30,620 nucleotides of DNA from Waddliaceae bacterium (lineage in GTDB: Bacteria; Chlamydiota; Chlamydiia; Chlamydiales; GCA-2709385): contig PAQS01000042.1 of the NCBI GenBank assembly GCA_002709385.1, positions 1-30,620 of the forward strand, given 5' to 3'. This document shows, piece by piece, positions 14,969-23,670 of this stretch (positions are counted from its first letter, which is position 1; each line of letters starts with the position of its first letter). The notes below the pieces were generated by a model. It did not search any database. It worked only from the letters and a program-made list of their open reading frames with translations, and had not been told where the DNA came from. Both the position numbers and the translations under genes were made by a program.

Positions 14969-15301
14969 GCAATAGCTACCTAATCTCGCATCAAATTCGG
15001 CTTGCATGGTTCAGATATGAGCTTACGCGAGCCTCGTGAAGCAGATACAATTTGTACCATTTCCAAAATTTGAAGAATTTTTCTATATATTTTTGCAAAT
15101 AACTCATAGGGTAAAGATTTTCTTCGCGTCGTAGCCTCGTTGATTCGCCGCGTTTAAATGATCTGCTGTAGGTTCATTATGACTAGAGGTGAAAAAGGAG
15201 CATAATAGACCTCATGATCAAATAAGAGTAAAATCATAGAAAAGAACTATTGAACGCGGCGAATCAAAGAAGCTACGACGCGACGAGATTAAGTCACCAT
15301 C
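14969..15301. repeat. Second copy of the palindromic element, extended
   Basis: This covers most of the 419-bp gap between 14965 and 15383, which has no gene. Bases 14971-15020 match 2071-2120 at 45 of 50 positions, and all five differences are transitions. A degenerate right end (about 15284-15301, 12 of 16 bases like the first copy's right arm) may close the element, making it about 333 bp. Inside it lies a separate long inverted repeat (15125-15282). The right boundary is tentative. Confidence 0.5.
15125..15282. repeat. Long inverted repeat, 32-bp arms, 94-nt spacer
   Basis: The arms at 15125-15156 and 15251-15282 are reverse complements at 29 of 32 positions. They contain GATTCGCCGCGTT and CGCGTCGTAGC and are far more GC-rich than the surroundings. 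No ORF lies between them. It could be a structured RNA, a protein-binding site, or the ends of a tiny mobile element inserted in the flanking repeat. Confidence 0.6.
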
Positions 15302-15383
15302 GAGAAAGATACTTACAAAAATAATGAATCAGATGATCTAAAAAGTCGTCATATTCACTTTTTTTTGCAAGTACCTTCGGTTG

Positions 15384-16889
15384 TTAGAACCGACTAAAAG
15401 AGCCAATTTGTTCAATATCCAACCCCGTCACCTGACCTGTAGAGCTGAGGTGAAAGTTCAAAAGAACTTTACCTGGATAGAAGCGCGGAACAAGATCCCT
15501 CCAATGTACGCGCCAGGTATCATCTTGCCAATGTTGCAAGTCTGCTGTGAGGGCACCATCAAAACTCATCACTAGATCTTTGCCTTTTCGAGATACAGCA
15601 ACTTTTCCATATAACGGGCTGAAATAAGAACCCGTATATCCCGATAGAGACAAACTTGCTTGTGTACCTGTTTTTCGTTCAGCCTGAATACTACGTTCCA
15701 TCGTTCGACTCAATTGCTCAACCATCTTCGTTAATCGATAAAGAAAAGCACTCCAATTTTTAGGCTCTATTCCATGATAGTGCTCTAACGTATACAAAGT
15801 AATAGCATGCGGAAGAAGGCTCAAATGCTGATTTACTACAACGAGTATTGCTAATTTTTCACTAGGAACCAAAGTTAATTTAGCTGTAAGCCCAGGCATA
15901 TTACCGCCATGCTCAATCACCTTTTGTCCATGCCAATCAAAACTAAACCACCCCAAACCATAACCTAAAAAATGACTCGTTGGATACATCATAGAAACCC
16001 ATTCTGTAAAAGGCACTGGCATCTCGTAGCTCAGAAGATGCTTCATTGCTTCTTCACTCATAAGACGTTTGCCATTCCATGTTCCATCACCCAACATAAA
16101 ACGCATCCAGCGCGTCATATCCATGACACTCGCACTCAGTGCTCCAGCAGGACCAAAATCTACTTGTCTCTTCCAAGGAACTAAATAAAGAAGGTCATCA
16201 ACTCGAGCATGTCCCTCTACAGCATTCTTATTTCCCTCTAAAGTTTGTGGGTGTAAATTCGTATGATGCATACCAAGCGGTTCAAGAATTCGCTCTTGTA
16301 AAACTTCATGCCAAGGCTTGCCGGTAATCGTCTCGATTACCTGGCCTGCAACAAGATACATGAGGTTTTGATAAGAAAATACAGCACGAAATCCACTAAC
16401 AGGTTCTAAAAAACGTAAACGCTCTACCATTTCTGGATGATTTTTACTTAAAAACAAAAGATCACCAGCATGATCAGCCAAACCACTTCGATGTGTAAGA
16501 AGATCTAATATTGTAAATTCTTTGGTAACAAATGAGTTATGTAAACGAAAATCAGGAAGATACTGCGTTACCAAATCATCCCAATTCAACTTCCCCTCAT
16601 CAACAAGCATACCCAATAGAGCTGTAGTAAACCCCTTTGTGATTGAGCCCATAGAAAATAAGGTATCTGCTGTTACTGGTGCACGATTAACAAGGCTGTG
16701 AACTCCAAACCCTTCTGCGTATAAAAGCTCGTCGTCACGAATAATCGCGACAGCCATTCCTGCTGTTTCAAACTGTTCTAAACTACTTCTTAAATACGTG
16801 CTGAAATTGGAGTCGAAAGTATTTTGATCGGGCTTTGAAAAAAGTAAAGAAGTCCACGAAAAGAAAAAAATAAATAGTATACGCAACAA
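15384..16889 (-). CDS. Exported class C beta-lactamase-fold serine hydrolase (copy 1)
   Basis: This 501-aa protein has a signal peptide (LFIFFFSWTSLLFSK). Its beta-lactamase/PBP-like domain keeps the catalytic set: SITK (Ser82, Lys85), YQN (Tyr173, Asn175) and HGG (327-329, the KTG equivalent). The C-terminal 100 residues (YTGSYFSPLYGKVAV, then HWQDDTWRVHW) look like the DUF3471 beta-strand domain often appended to these enzymes. Such proteins act as D-amino-acid peptidases, carboxypeptidases or esterases at the envelope as often as on beta-lactams, so antibiotic resistance should not be assumed. No ATG is near the start. TTG is used, with a purine-rich GGGAGGGGGA immediately upstream. It is the last of three tandem paralogues. 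A perfect hairpin separates it from copy 2. Confidence 0.85.
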   Translation of the reverse strand: MLRILFIFFFSWTSLLFSKPDQNTFDSNFSTYLRSSLEQFETAGMAVAIIRDDELLYAEGFGVHSLVNRAPVTADTLFSMGSITKGFTTALLGMLVDEGKLNWDDLVTQYLPDFRLHNSFVTKEFTILDLLTHRSGLADHAGDLLFLSKNHPEMVERLRFLEPVSGFRAVFSYQNLMYLVAGQVIETITGKPWHEVLQERILEPLGMHHTNLHPQTLEGNKNAVEGHARVDDLLYLVPWKRQVDFGPAGALSASVMDMTRWMRFMLGDGTWNGKRLMSEEAMKHLLSYEMPVPFTEWVSMMYPTSHFLGYGLGWFSFDWHGQKVIEHGGNMPGLTAKLTLVPSEKLAILVVVNQHLSLLPHAITLYTLEHYHGIEPKNWSAFLYRLTKMVEQLSRTMERSIQAERKTGTQASLSLSGYTGSYFSPLYGKVAVSRKGKDLVMSFDGALTADLQHWQDDTWRVHWRDLVPRFYPGKVLLNFHLSSTGQVTGLDIEQIGSFSRF

Positions 16890-16905
16890 AATCCCCCTCC
16901 CTTCT

Positions 16906-16933
16906 GTGGCATATAATGAAGCTTATATGCCAC
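16906..16933 (-). promoter_or_regulatory. Intercistronic hairpin between hydrolase copies 2 and 1
   Basis: GTGGCATATA (16906-16915) and TATATGCCAC (16924-16933) form a perfect 10-bp stem with an 8-nt loop. No T-run follows on the minus strand. The ribosome binding site of copy 1 begins right after it. An mRNA processing or stability role fits better than termination. Confidence 0.5.
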
Positions 16934-16958
16934 ACGAAACACCTACGGGGCTAGTGCC

Positions 16959-18482
16959 TTAAGCTTCAGGCACCTTTTGGAAGTCCATTACCCCCAGTAT
17001 GCGTATCAACTGAATTTGTCCATCATGACCAGGAACAAAATTAACAAGTGTATCCCCTAAAGTCGCTTGGCCAAGTAATTCATTCCACGTCACGCGAAAG
17101 GTATCGTAATGCCAATGCCCTAAGTTTCCTGTTACATCACTGCCATAACTCAAACGAAGCTGACCATCACTCAACTGTACGGTTGCTTCTCCATATAACG
17201 GACTGTAATACGTGCCTACATAACTTTGCAAATCGTGGGAAGGCTCTGTGTCAGGAACTTGAGGACCAATCGCTTGCATACGATAAGCGTTTTCTTGTTC
17301 TTTCAACATATGATATCCCGCCAAAATCTCTCTACTCCAGTCATGCTCAGGATAATCAAAACACTCATCAATAATTCGGTACATAATCGCTTTTGCTAAG
17401 CCACTATCATCTTGATTTGTCAAAACCACTAAACCAAAATCTTTCTCCGGCATAAGCGCAACTGTTGAAGTCATGCCAGGAAGATTTCCACCGTGATCTA
17501 AAACCCTATTACCTTTGTAATCAGCAATATACCAACCCATTCCGTAAGCAAGCATATGAGCTTCTGGATGATAAAGTTTTTTTGTACGATCTAAAGGTAC
17601 CATCATCTGTGGGCTCTGCATCTCTGCAACTATCGCAGAACTCAAATATTTTTTTCCATCTACAGTCCCCTTACCTAACTGTAAACGCAACCACTGAGTC
17701 ATTTCATCCGCAGAAGAAACCATAGCACCAGCAGGCCCCACACTCTCTAAAACAGGGACTTCTGTTGAAATATTCTTCCCACGAATACGAAAATGAGCAC
17801 GAGCCACATTCTCACTCACCCTCAATTTTTCAGTACTAATATCTGTTTCTTTCATGCCAAGAGGTTTGACAATATGCTGCTCAACGAAATCATCCCAAGA
17901 TTGCCCAGTAACATGACGAACGATCTCACCAGCAACAATAAAAGACATATTCTGATAAGCAAATTTAGAACGAAAACTAGAAGCTGGCTCAATATACTGA
18001 AGACGTCGAACAATCTCTTCTCTATCATAGTAAGTGAACAACAAATCACCCGCTTTAGAAGGAAAACCTAAACGATGACTCAAAAGATCTCTTACCGTCG
18101 CTTCCCGGCTAGCATACGCATCTTGTAACATGAAACCTGGTAATAAAGAAGCTACACGGTCATCCCAAGAAATTTTTCCTTCATCTACCAACAAAGCCAA
18201 CGCTGCAGCAGTAAAAGCTTTAGTGGTCGACCCAATCGAAAAAAGAGTTTGAGAATCCACCGGACGAGAATCATCTAATCCCCTTACCCCATAACCTTTC
18301 GAAAAAATAACTTTATCTTTATGAACCACAGCAATCGCAGCTCCAGATACCCCCCACTCTTTCATTGCCTTGTTCACATAAACATCAAAAGCAGGGCCAA
18401 ACTCTTTAATTTCTTCTGAAGCAGCACAGATTGAAAAAGAAATACACAGAAAAAAACTAAACATTCGTAATAAACAAGGCAT
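16959..18482 (-). CDS. Exported class C beta-lactamase-fold serine hydrolase (copy 2)
   Basis: This 507-aa paralogue has the same plan as its neighbours: a signal peptide (RMFSFFLCISFSICAAS), the catalytic domain, and a DUF3471-like C-terminal domain (YVGTYYSPLYGEATV, then HWHYDTFRVTW). All catalytic motifs are intact: STTK (Ser85, Lys88), YQN (Tyr176, Asn178) and HGG (330-332). It likely hydrolyses peptide or ester bonds in the periplasm. The substrate is unknown. The start is secure because GAGGAG lies 5 nt before the ATG. It lies 69 bp ahead of copy 1 and 101 bp behind copy 3 on the same strand. The three probably arose by tandem duplication and may share a transcript. The stop codon lies in a small GTGCCT/AGGCAC hairpin. 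Confidence 0.87.
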   Translation of the reverse strand: MPCLLRMFSFFLCISFSICAASEEIKEFGPAFDVYVNKAMKEWGVSGAAIAVVHKDKVIFSKGYGVRGLDDSRPVDSQTLFSIGSTTKAFTAAALALLVDEGKISWDDRVASLLPGFMLQDAYASREATVRDLLSHRLGFPSKAGDLLFTYYDREEIVRRLQYIEPASSFRSKFAYQNMSFIVAGEIVRHVTGQSWDDFVEQHIVKPLGMKETDISTEKLRVSENVARAHFRIRGKNISTEVPVLESVGPAGAMVSSADEMTQWLRLQLGKGTVDGKKYLSSAIVAEMQSPQMMVPLDRTKKLYHPEAHMLAYGMGWYIADYKGNRVLDHGGNLPGMTSTVALMPEKDFGLVVLTNQDDSGLAKAIMYRIIDECFDYPEHDWSREILAGYHMLKEQENAYRMQAIGPQVPDTEPSHDLQSYVGTYYSPLYGEATVQLSDGQLRLSYGSDVTGNLGHWHYDTFRVTWNELLGQATLGDTLVNFVPGHDGQIQLIRILGVMDFQKVPEA

Positions 18483-18583
18483 CTGAACTCCTCAAAAACG
18501 ATAAAATAAAAAAGTCAATATTATTATAGGTTAGGATGGTCTATTGGGCAAGAATAAATGAAAAACTTAAAATTCGTTAGTTT

Positions 18584-20095
18584 TTATTTTGAAAAAATAA
18601 ACTCCCCTTTATCAACCCAATTAAATTTTTCTACTTTCCCATCTTTTCCTAACTCGAATGTAAGAAACGAATAGGGGTTTTTTGCTGCAATAGCAGTATC
18701 TTCCCAATCCACATGATAAGTATTATAATGCCATGGTTTGAGAACTCCTCTCCAATCAGATCCGTAGCTTATCTCTAAACCAGCAAGTCCGTAAGAAATA
18801 AGCACTGTACCATAAAGAGGATGGTTATATGAGCCACTAAATATATCAGAAGGCAAAGAAGCTCCAGCTCCAGCCATTCGAGAACCTTCATAACTCTCAG
18901 CTTCTGCCTGCTCACTTTTCTGTACTTCTCTCCAAAGATCCAAACCTTCTGAAAGCCATTCACGATTCTCAATCCCCATTAGACGATCAAGAAGAGCAAA
19001 CTGTATACTTTCAATAAAAGTAGAGATATTACGGTTGCTCAATACAACAAATCCAAAATTTTTTTCTGGAACAAAGGTAAGAACTGCAGCACTTCCCTCT
19101 CCGTAACCTTCACGCCATAAAACTTTCACTCCTTGGTAATCTCGCATTTTCCAAGCAATTCCTTGAGCATGAAAATAACTTAAATGACTTAAGTCAAACT
19201 GAGATTCTTCATGAGGTATCGTCAACTGAGGCTCAAATAAAACTTGTAATTGATTTGAAGGAATCAAATTAAGCCCCTCAAGCGTTCCTTTTCCCAAAAG
19301 AATACGTAGCCATTTAGACATATCATAGGCACTTGAAGACATTCCCATTGAGGAAGATACCGCATCTACCGCTTTAGAATTGACCGCAACTATTTGCCCT
19401 TTAGATATGAGATGTGGCAAGGCATATTCCGTGGAAAAACGTAAACCTTTACTGTTTGTATGAGTATCCCTCATTCCAGCAGGACGCAATAATTTACTAG
19501 TAATAAATTCTCCCCAACTTTCACTCACAATAGATTGTAAAAGAACACCAGCTATAGACGCCAAAGCATTTTGCTCTTCATACCCGTAACGAAAACTACG
19601 AACTGGCTCCAAGTTTCGTAAACGAGCTAAAACTTCTCTCTGAGTGTAATTACTCCCGTACCATAACATCGGTACTTGAGGAAGCCCTGATCGATGAATA
19701 TAAACATCAGCCAAAGTGATTTGTCTGCTCACATAAGGATCATATAACTCAAAATCAGGTAGATACTTTCGAATAGGGTGATTCCACCCAAAACGCTGTT
19801 GCTCAGCCAATGATGCAAAAGAAGCTGCAAGAAAAGTTTCTGTTATTGCTCCCAAAGGAAATACCGTATGCTCTGATATTCGATGAGGCTTTCCTATCTC
19901 CCTAACGCCAAAGCCGTCTAAGAACGAAACTTCATCGTTTTCCACAATCGCTACAGCTAAACCTGGAATTTGCCACTCTACTAGTGCTTGTTGGAGATCT
20001 CGACGCAAATCTTTCGCTTCATTCTCAGTAAAAACACCAAAAATATTGTTCAATGGAAATAATAAAAATCCCAAATAAAGCCATAAATTGCGCAT
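18584..20095 (-). CDS. Beta-lactamase-fold pseudoenzyme (copy 3)
   Basis: This 503-aa protein is collinear with copies 1 and 2 from signal peptide (LWLYLGFLLFPLNNIFG) to DUF3471-like tail (FSGSYNHPLYGTVLISY, then WHYNTYHVDW). The catalytic motifs are gone. The SxxK motif reads AITE (Ser to Ala83, Lys to Glu86). YQN reads EQN, so the Tyr is lost and the Asn kept. HGG reads REG, so the His is lost. The frame is otherwise clean, with no stops or shifts, and conserved structural blocks remain (GFGVRE, YLPDFELYDPYVS, HRSG, LLRPAGM). AGGGGGC lies 8 nt before the ATG, so it is still expressible. Loss of every key residue in an intact frame suggests selection for a non-enzymatic role such as binding or regulation. 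It is the first gene of the minus-strand trio. Confidence 0.85.
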   Translation of the reverse strand: MRNLWLYLGFLLFPLNNIFGVFTENEAKDLRRDLQQALVEWQIPGLAVAIVENDEVSFLDGFGVREIGKPHRISEHTVFPLGAITETFLAASFASLAEQQRFGWNHPIRKYLPDFELYDPYVSRQITLADVYIHRSGLPQVPMLWYGSNYTQREVLARLRNLEPVRSFRYGYEEQNALASIAGVLLQSIVSESWGEFITSKLLRPAGMRDTHTNSKGLRFSTEYALPHLISKGQIVAVNSKAVDAVSSSMGMSSSAYDMSKWLRILLGKGTLEGLNLIPSNQLQVLFEPQLTIPHEESQFDLSHLSYFHAQGIAWKMRDYQGVKVLWREGYGEGSAAVLTFVPEKNFGFVVLSNRNISTFIESIQFALLDRLMGIENREWLSEGLDLWREVQKSEQAEAESYEGSRMAGAGASLPSDIFSGSYNHPLYGTVLISYGLAGLEISYGSDWRGVLKPWHYNTYHVDWEDTAIAAKNPYSFLTFELGKDGKVEKFNWVDKGEFIFSK

Positions 20096-20157
20096 AATAA
20101 TAGCCCCCTACAATCAACGTCATCCTAGCAAAAGCTTGACAATGGGTCTACTTGATC

Positions 20158-20236
20158 TCTAATACATTAACTTCCAATGGCTACCCAATCTGCGCTTCCA
20201 ATGTATTAGATAAGGGTAAGATTAGCTAGCTATTGG
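20158..20236. repeat. Palindromic repeat cluster upstream of pknD
   Basis: The 353-bp gap 20096-20448 has no gene. It holds a diverged relative of the element at 2070: CCAATGGCTACCCAATC (20174-20190) faces GATTAGCTAGCTATTGG (20220-20236), 14 of 17 bases complementary. A second, interlocking perfect 11-bp repeat (20158-20168 with 20200-20210) overlaps it, so two different hairpins could form. Further degenerate pieces continue to about 20295. Confidence 0.5.
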
Positions 20237-20380
20237 AGGATTAAGAAGTAGCTCAATATCAGCTAGCTGTGTAATACTTCCAAGCTGATTGGGTGAGAAA
20301 ATCATCTCAAAGAAACAGATACTAGACCTAAAAACGCGAATCCTTCTAATAGTGAGATATGCCCAAGAGTTATATAGTAC

Positions 20381-20408
20381 GACACAATATGAAAAATCAT
20401 AATGTGTC
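20381..20408 (+). promoter_or_regulatory. Hairpin in the pknD leader
   Basis: GACACAATATGA (20381-20392) pairs with 20397-20408 apart from one A-A mismatch, with a loop of four A residues. It ends 40 nt before the pknD ATG and is followed by TCTTTAG. It may be a terminator of upstream transcription, an attenuator or an operator. Confidence 0.45.
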
Positions 20409-20448
20409 TCTTTAGTAAAAATGCAAAATAGCGACTAACATTTTGAGT

Positions 20449-23400
20449 ATGCAGGAAAGTACAGATACTCCCATCCCTTTGCTTAAATGTCCGGCTTGCA
20501 AGCAAGAAATTGCGCAAGTGAACAGCGAAACCGAAAAACTCCCTACTTTTTGCTCTCATTGCGGAGCATACCTACCTAAATACCAAAAAAAGCTTGAAGA
20601 CATTCAAAAATTAAAAGGAAAATCGACTCTTAAAGTCAAAGAAAGCATCATCTGCGATATTGAAAAACCTCCAACAGAAGATGAAGTCCTCTTTAATATC
20701 GGCCGCTACCAAGTACTTGAATTGATCGGACAAGGTGGGATGGGACAAGTCTTTCGAGTTTATGATCCTGTTTGCGGGCGTCGTATTGCACTAAAACGAA
20801 TTCGAGAGAGTTATAAGCCAGGAAAAGCTAAAAAAATCTCTTTTCACAAAGAAGATTTTCTTAAAGAAGCTCGACTTTGTAGCCAACTAGGCCACCCAGC
20901 TATCATGCCTATTTACGCCATCCATGAAGAGGAAGATGATCTATACTATACTATGCCTTTGGTAGCTGGAGAAAATTTATCTGTCATTCTTCAAAGAACT
21001 CATTTGCAGGAAAGAAATGGAGGCGCTCTAGACCCTGTAGGATCATCTATTCCAGCCCTTCTTCGTATCTTTCTTACCATCTGCCAGGCTATTGCTTACG
21101 CCCATAACAAAGGTGTCTATCACAGAGACATCAAACCCAATAACATCATGATCGGAAATTACGGCGAGGTCATTGTTCTTGATTGGGGCTTAGCAAAAGC
21201 TGTTGAGATTAAAGAAGGCGATTTTCTTGAAAGCATCAAAGAAGAGCCTAGTGAAGAAACCACAACAAGTGAAGCTCCAAATCGAGTTTTAGGCTGCCTA
21301 CCTTATATGGCTCCAGAAACTCTTACTCATGGTGAGGTATCTCCTCAAAGCGAAGTGTACTCACTTGGAGTTACATTATACCAAATGCTCACTTTCCAAG
21401 TTCCTAACGGCAGACCTGGCTTTAGTAGAAAAGAAATCATTAAAATGCTTCCTTTTGAAGGTTTTACTGATCCTGCCAAAATTGCTCCAAACCGAAATAT
21501 ATCTCGAGAGCTCGCAAGAATTATGCGTCGCACTTTAGATCCTAGAAGTGGACGTAGGCATCAATCTGTAAATGAATTGATTGAAGACCTTGAAAATTAC
21601 TTGGAAGGACGATCTGAATGGTTCCCTGCAAGTACTCTAAATATTGATACAAAAAATGACTGGGAATTCCAAGAAAATATTTTTCTAGCACAAGATTTAG
21701 CAATTACTCGCCATAGTGAATCTGCTGAATGGGTCTCTCTGATGATTTCACAGGCTTCTTTCAGTGAAAATACTATGATTGAGACAGAAGTCGTTCTCCA
21801 TAAAGGCAGTCAAGGTATCGGCTTCATGCTTTGTGTTCCTGAAATAAGAGAGCGAGCGTACCCTCACGATGGTATTTGTGTTTGGATAGGATCAAGCAAT
21901 GCTCCTACTTCTTCTATTTATCGAGCTACGGTAGAAGTACTCAGACTTCCCATGCTCTACCTTGAAATTGACCAAAAATACAAAATTAAAATTGAAAAAA
22001 TTGATAACCGTATCGATCTTTTTGTAGATGGTGTAAAGCAACTTTCACATCTAAACAGCCTTTCCTTAACAGGAACACACATAGGCTTATTAACACGAGA
22101 TGCCCATTTTACCATTGCTGACCTCACGGTATCTATAGGTAGCTTAAACCTTGTAGTCAATTGTCTCGCAGTCCCTGATGCTTTTCTAGCGAATCAAAAC
22201 TTTGAAAAAGCGATTGAAGAATATCACCGCATTGTTCGCTCTTTCCCCGAACGCTCAGAAGGACTCGAAGCACAGTTTCGCTGCGGCCTTACTCGTATCG
22301 AACAAGCAAAAGCTTGTAAAAAGAACAAAAACGCAAAAGAATATTTTGATTTGGCTCTAAACGAATTTCATAATCTTTCTTCAACAGCAAACGCTCCCTT
22401 AGAATACCTGGGCAAATCTCTTGTCTATCTCGCACAAAAAGATTACGAAGAAGAAATCAAATGCTTAGAACTTGCAATTCGAAAATATAAAAACCGCCCT
22501 CTTCCTGTAGCTCTGAAGGAACAAATTGCATTTCGAATGCATGATAGCACACGAGATAATAGACCAGCCGCTTACAGCTTAATGCTTTTAGTCGCAAGAA
22601 AGTTACCCCACGTTGCCAATCTTCAACAGACACAACACCTTTTTAATCGCCTACAAAAACACTGGGAAGTCCTAGAGTTTATTGAAAATGACCCCGCATG
22701 TGAACAAAACAACGGCATCGCTAATAGACACTTTGCTATACAACTCGCTTTCATGCTAAAGCGACCTCAAATTCTACGAGAAATCACAGATGAAATGGTT
22801 TTCCATGGTCCTGAAGCCACTTCTACAATTGCAAATGGTATTTTTTGCCTCATTAAACTAGGTTCTTATCAAGTAGCAGAGGATATCATTGCGTTCTTTT
22901 GGATTCATGATCAACAAGAAGACGATGAAGAAGATTTTTATACATATGATGGCTCAACTACGAATGAATTAGACCAAGCTAAACCAAAAAAGCTGAATCC
23001 TGAAGAAGAAGCAAGACAAGAAAAAATTCGCTTAGAGATGGAAAGACATTTTGAGCTCTTACGCTGCGCTATTCAAAGCTATAAAGAAACGGTAGAAGCT
23101 GCTGTTGGACAATTTCAAAATATTTGCCCTGCTCCCAAAACCATCGCAGAAAAAAGAATCCTTTGGTTCTTATTATATCGCTGTTTATCAGAGCGTAAAG
23201 CAAGGCTAGCTGTACATCTTTCACAAATTATTTGTAGAGATTTCTTTGATCAAAGTGATCTTGAACGTATCGATGGAGCCATTATATGGGCCCATATGAT
23301 TCGCAAAGATTGGGAAAGCGCTGGAAAAATTTTCGCTAAATATGACGACGATGTATTCCACGTAGAGTCTTCAGTACTTCACTTTCTCTACGGCATTTGG

Positions 23401-23670
23401 TTACAAGTCACAGAATCATCAGAAATAGCACAAGCTCACTTCAAAAGTGTACTACCACAGACTTACCCTATCTCTTGGAGTCTTCTTAGCCATTACATGA
23501 ATGAACAAATCTCTTTAAAAGATGAATGGGGTAAAAATTCTTTTCCTTGGGAACGAAGACGCTTGTACAGACAACTCCATCTGTTCTATCATTGCACTGG
23601 TGAAAAGAAACTAGCTCGCAAGTTTGCTAAGCTAGAAAAAAGCGAGATGACAGCGCCTTATGACGGATAA
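20449..23670 (+). CDS. pknD: PknD-type serine/threonine protein kinase with N-terminal zinc ribbon
   Basis: This protein is 1073 aa from the ATG at 20449. A TTG two codons earlier is also in frame. Residues 14-38 form a CPAC/CSHC zinc ribbon. The kinase domain (about 85-395) shows GQGGMGQVF, the ATP-binding Lys in IALKRI, HRDIKPNN (about 225), DWG in place of DFG (about 245) and GCLPYMAPE. The DWG variant and the following layout are typical of chlamydial PknD. Residues about 400-575 resemble a laminin-G/concanavalin-like beta-sandwich. The rest is helical and probably TPR-like. The enzyme phosphorylates Ser/Thr on unknown targets. No membrane helix was seen. The Nudix gene starts inside its last codons (11-nt overlap), so the two are co-translated. 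There is no strong ribosome binding site. A leader hairpin lies 40 nt upstream. Confidence 0.9.
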   Translation: MQESTDTPIPLLKCPACKQEIAQVNSETEKLPTFCSHCGAYLPKYQKKLEDIQKLKGKSTLKVKESIICDIEKPPTEDEVLFNIGRYQVLELIGQGGMGQVFRVYDPVCGRRIALKRIRESYKPGKAKKISFHKEDFLKEARLCSQLGHPAIMPIYAIHEEEDDLYYTMPLVAGENLSVILQRTHLQERNGGALDPVGSSIPALLRIFLTICQAIAYAHNKGVYHRDIKPNNIMIGNYGEVIVLDWGLAKAVEIKEGDFLESIKEEPSEETTTSEAPNRVLGCLPYMAPETLTHGEVSPQSEVYSLGVTLYQMLTFQVPNGRPGFSRKEIIKMLPFEGFTDPAKIAPNRNISRELARIMRRTLDPRSGRRHQSVNELIEDLENYLEGRSEWFPASTLNIDTKNDWEFQENIFLAQDLAITRHSESAEWVSLMISQASFSENTMIETEVVLHKGSQGIGFMLCVPEIRERAYPHDGICVWIGSSNAPTSSIYRATVEVLRLPMLYLEIDQKYKIKIEKIDNRIDLFVDGVKQLSHLNSLSLTGTHIGLLTRDAHFTIADLTVSIGSLNLVVNCLAVPDAFLANQNFEKAIEEYHRIVRSFPERSEGLEAQFRCGLTRIEQAKACKKNKNAKEYFDLALNEFHNLSSTANAPLEYLGKSLVYLAQKDYEEEIKCLELAIRKYKNRPLPVALKEQIAFRMHDSTRDNRPAAYSLMLLVARKLPHVANLQQTQHLFNRLQKHWEVLEFIENDPACEQNNGIANRHFAIQLAFMLKRPQILREITDEMVFHGPEATSTIANGIFCLIKLGSYQVAEDIIAFFWIHDQQEDDEEDFYTYDGSTTNELDQAKPKKLNPEEEARQEKIRLEMERHFELLRCAIQSYKETVEAAVGQFQNICPAPKTIAEKRILWFLLYRCLSERKARLAVHLSQIICRDFFDQSDLERIDGAIIWAHMIRKDWESAGKIFAKYDDDVFHVESSVLHFLYGIWLQVTESSEIAQAHFKSVLPQTYPISWSLLSHYMNEQISLKDEWGKNSFPWERRRLYRQLHLFYHCTGEKKLARKFAKLEKSEMTAPYDG

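Noticed and set aside
14965-15383. A tRNA or CRISPR array in the repeat-rich gap
   Set aside because: There is no cloverleaf or CCA-type end, and the repeats are inverted and few rather than direct and evenly spaced.
15384-18482. The hydrolases as antibiotic-resistance beta-lactamases
   Set aside because: The fold and motifs are shared by many peptidases and esterases, and the DUF3471-like tail is typical of non-resistance members.
21178-21195. DWG in place of DFG as evidence of a dead kinase
   Set aside because: The metal-binding Asp is kept, the HRD, Lys and Gly-loop motifs are intact, and DWG is usual in chlamydial PknD.
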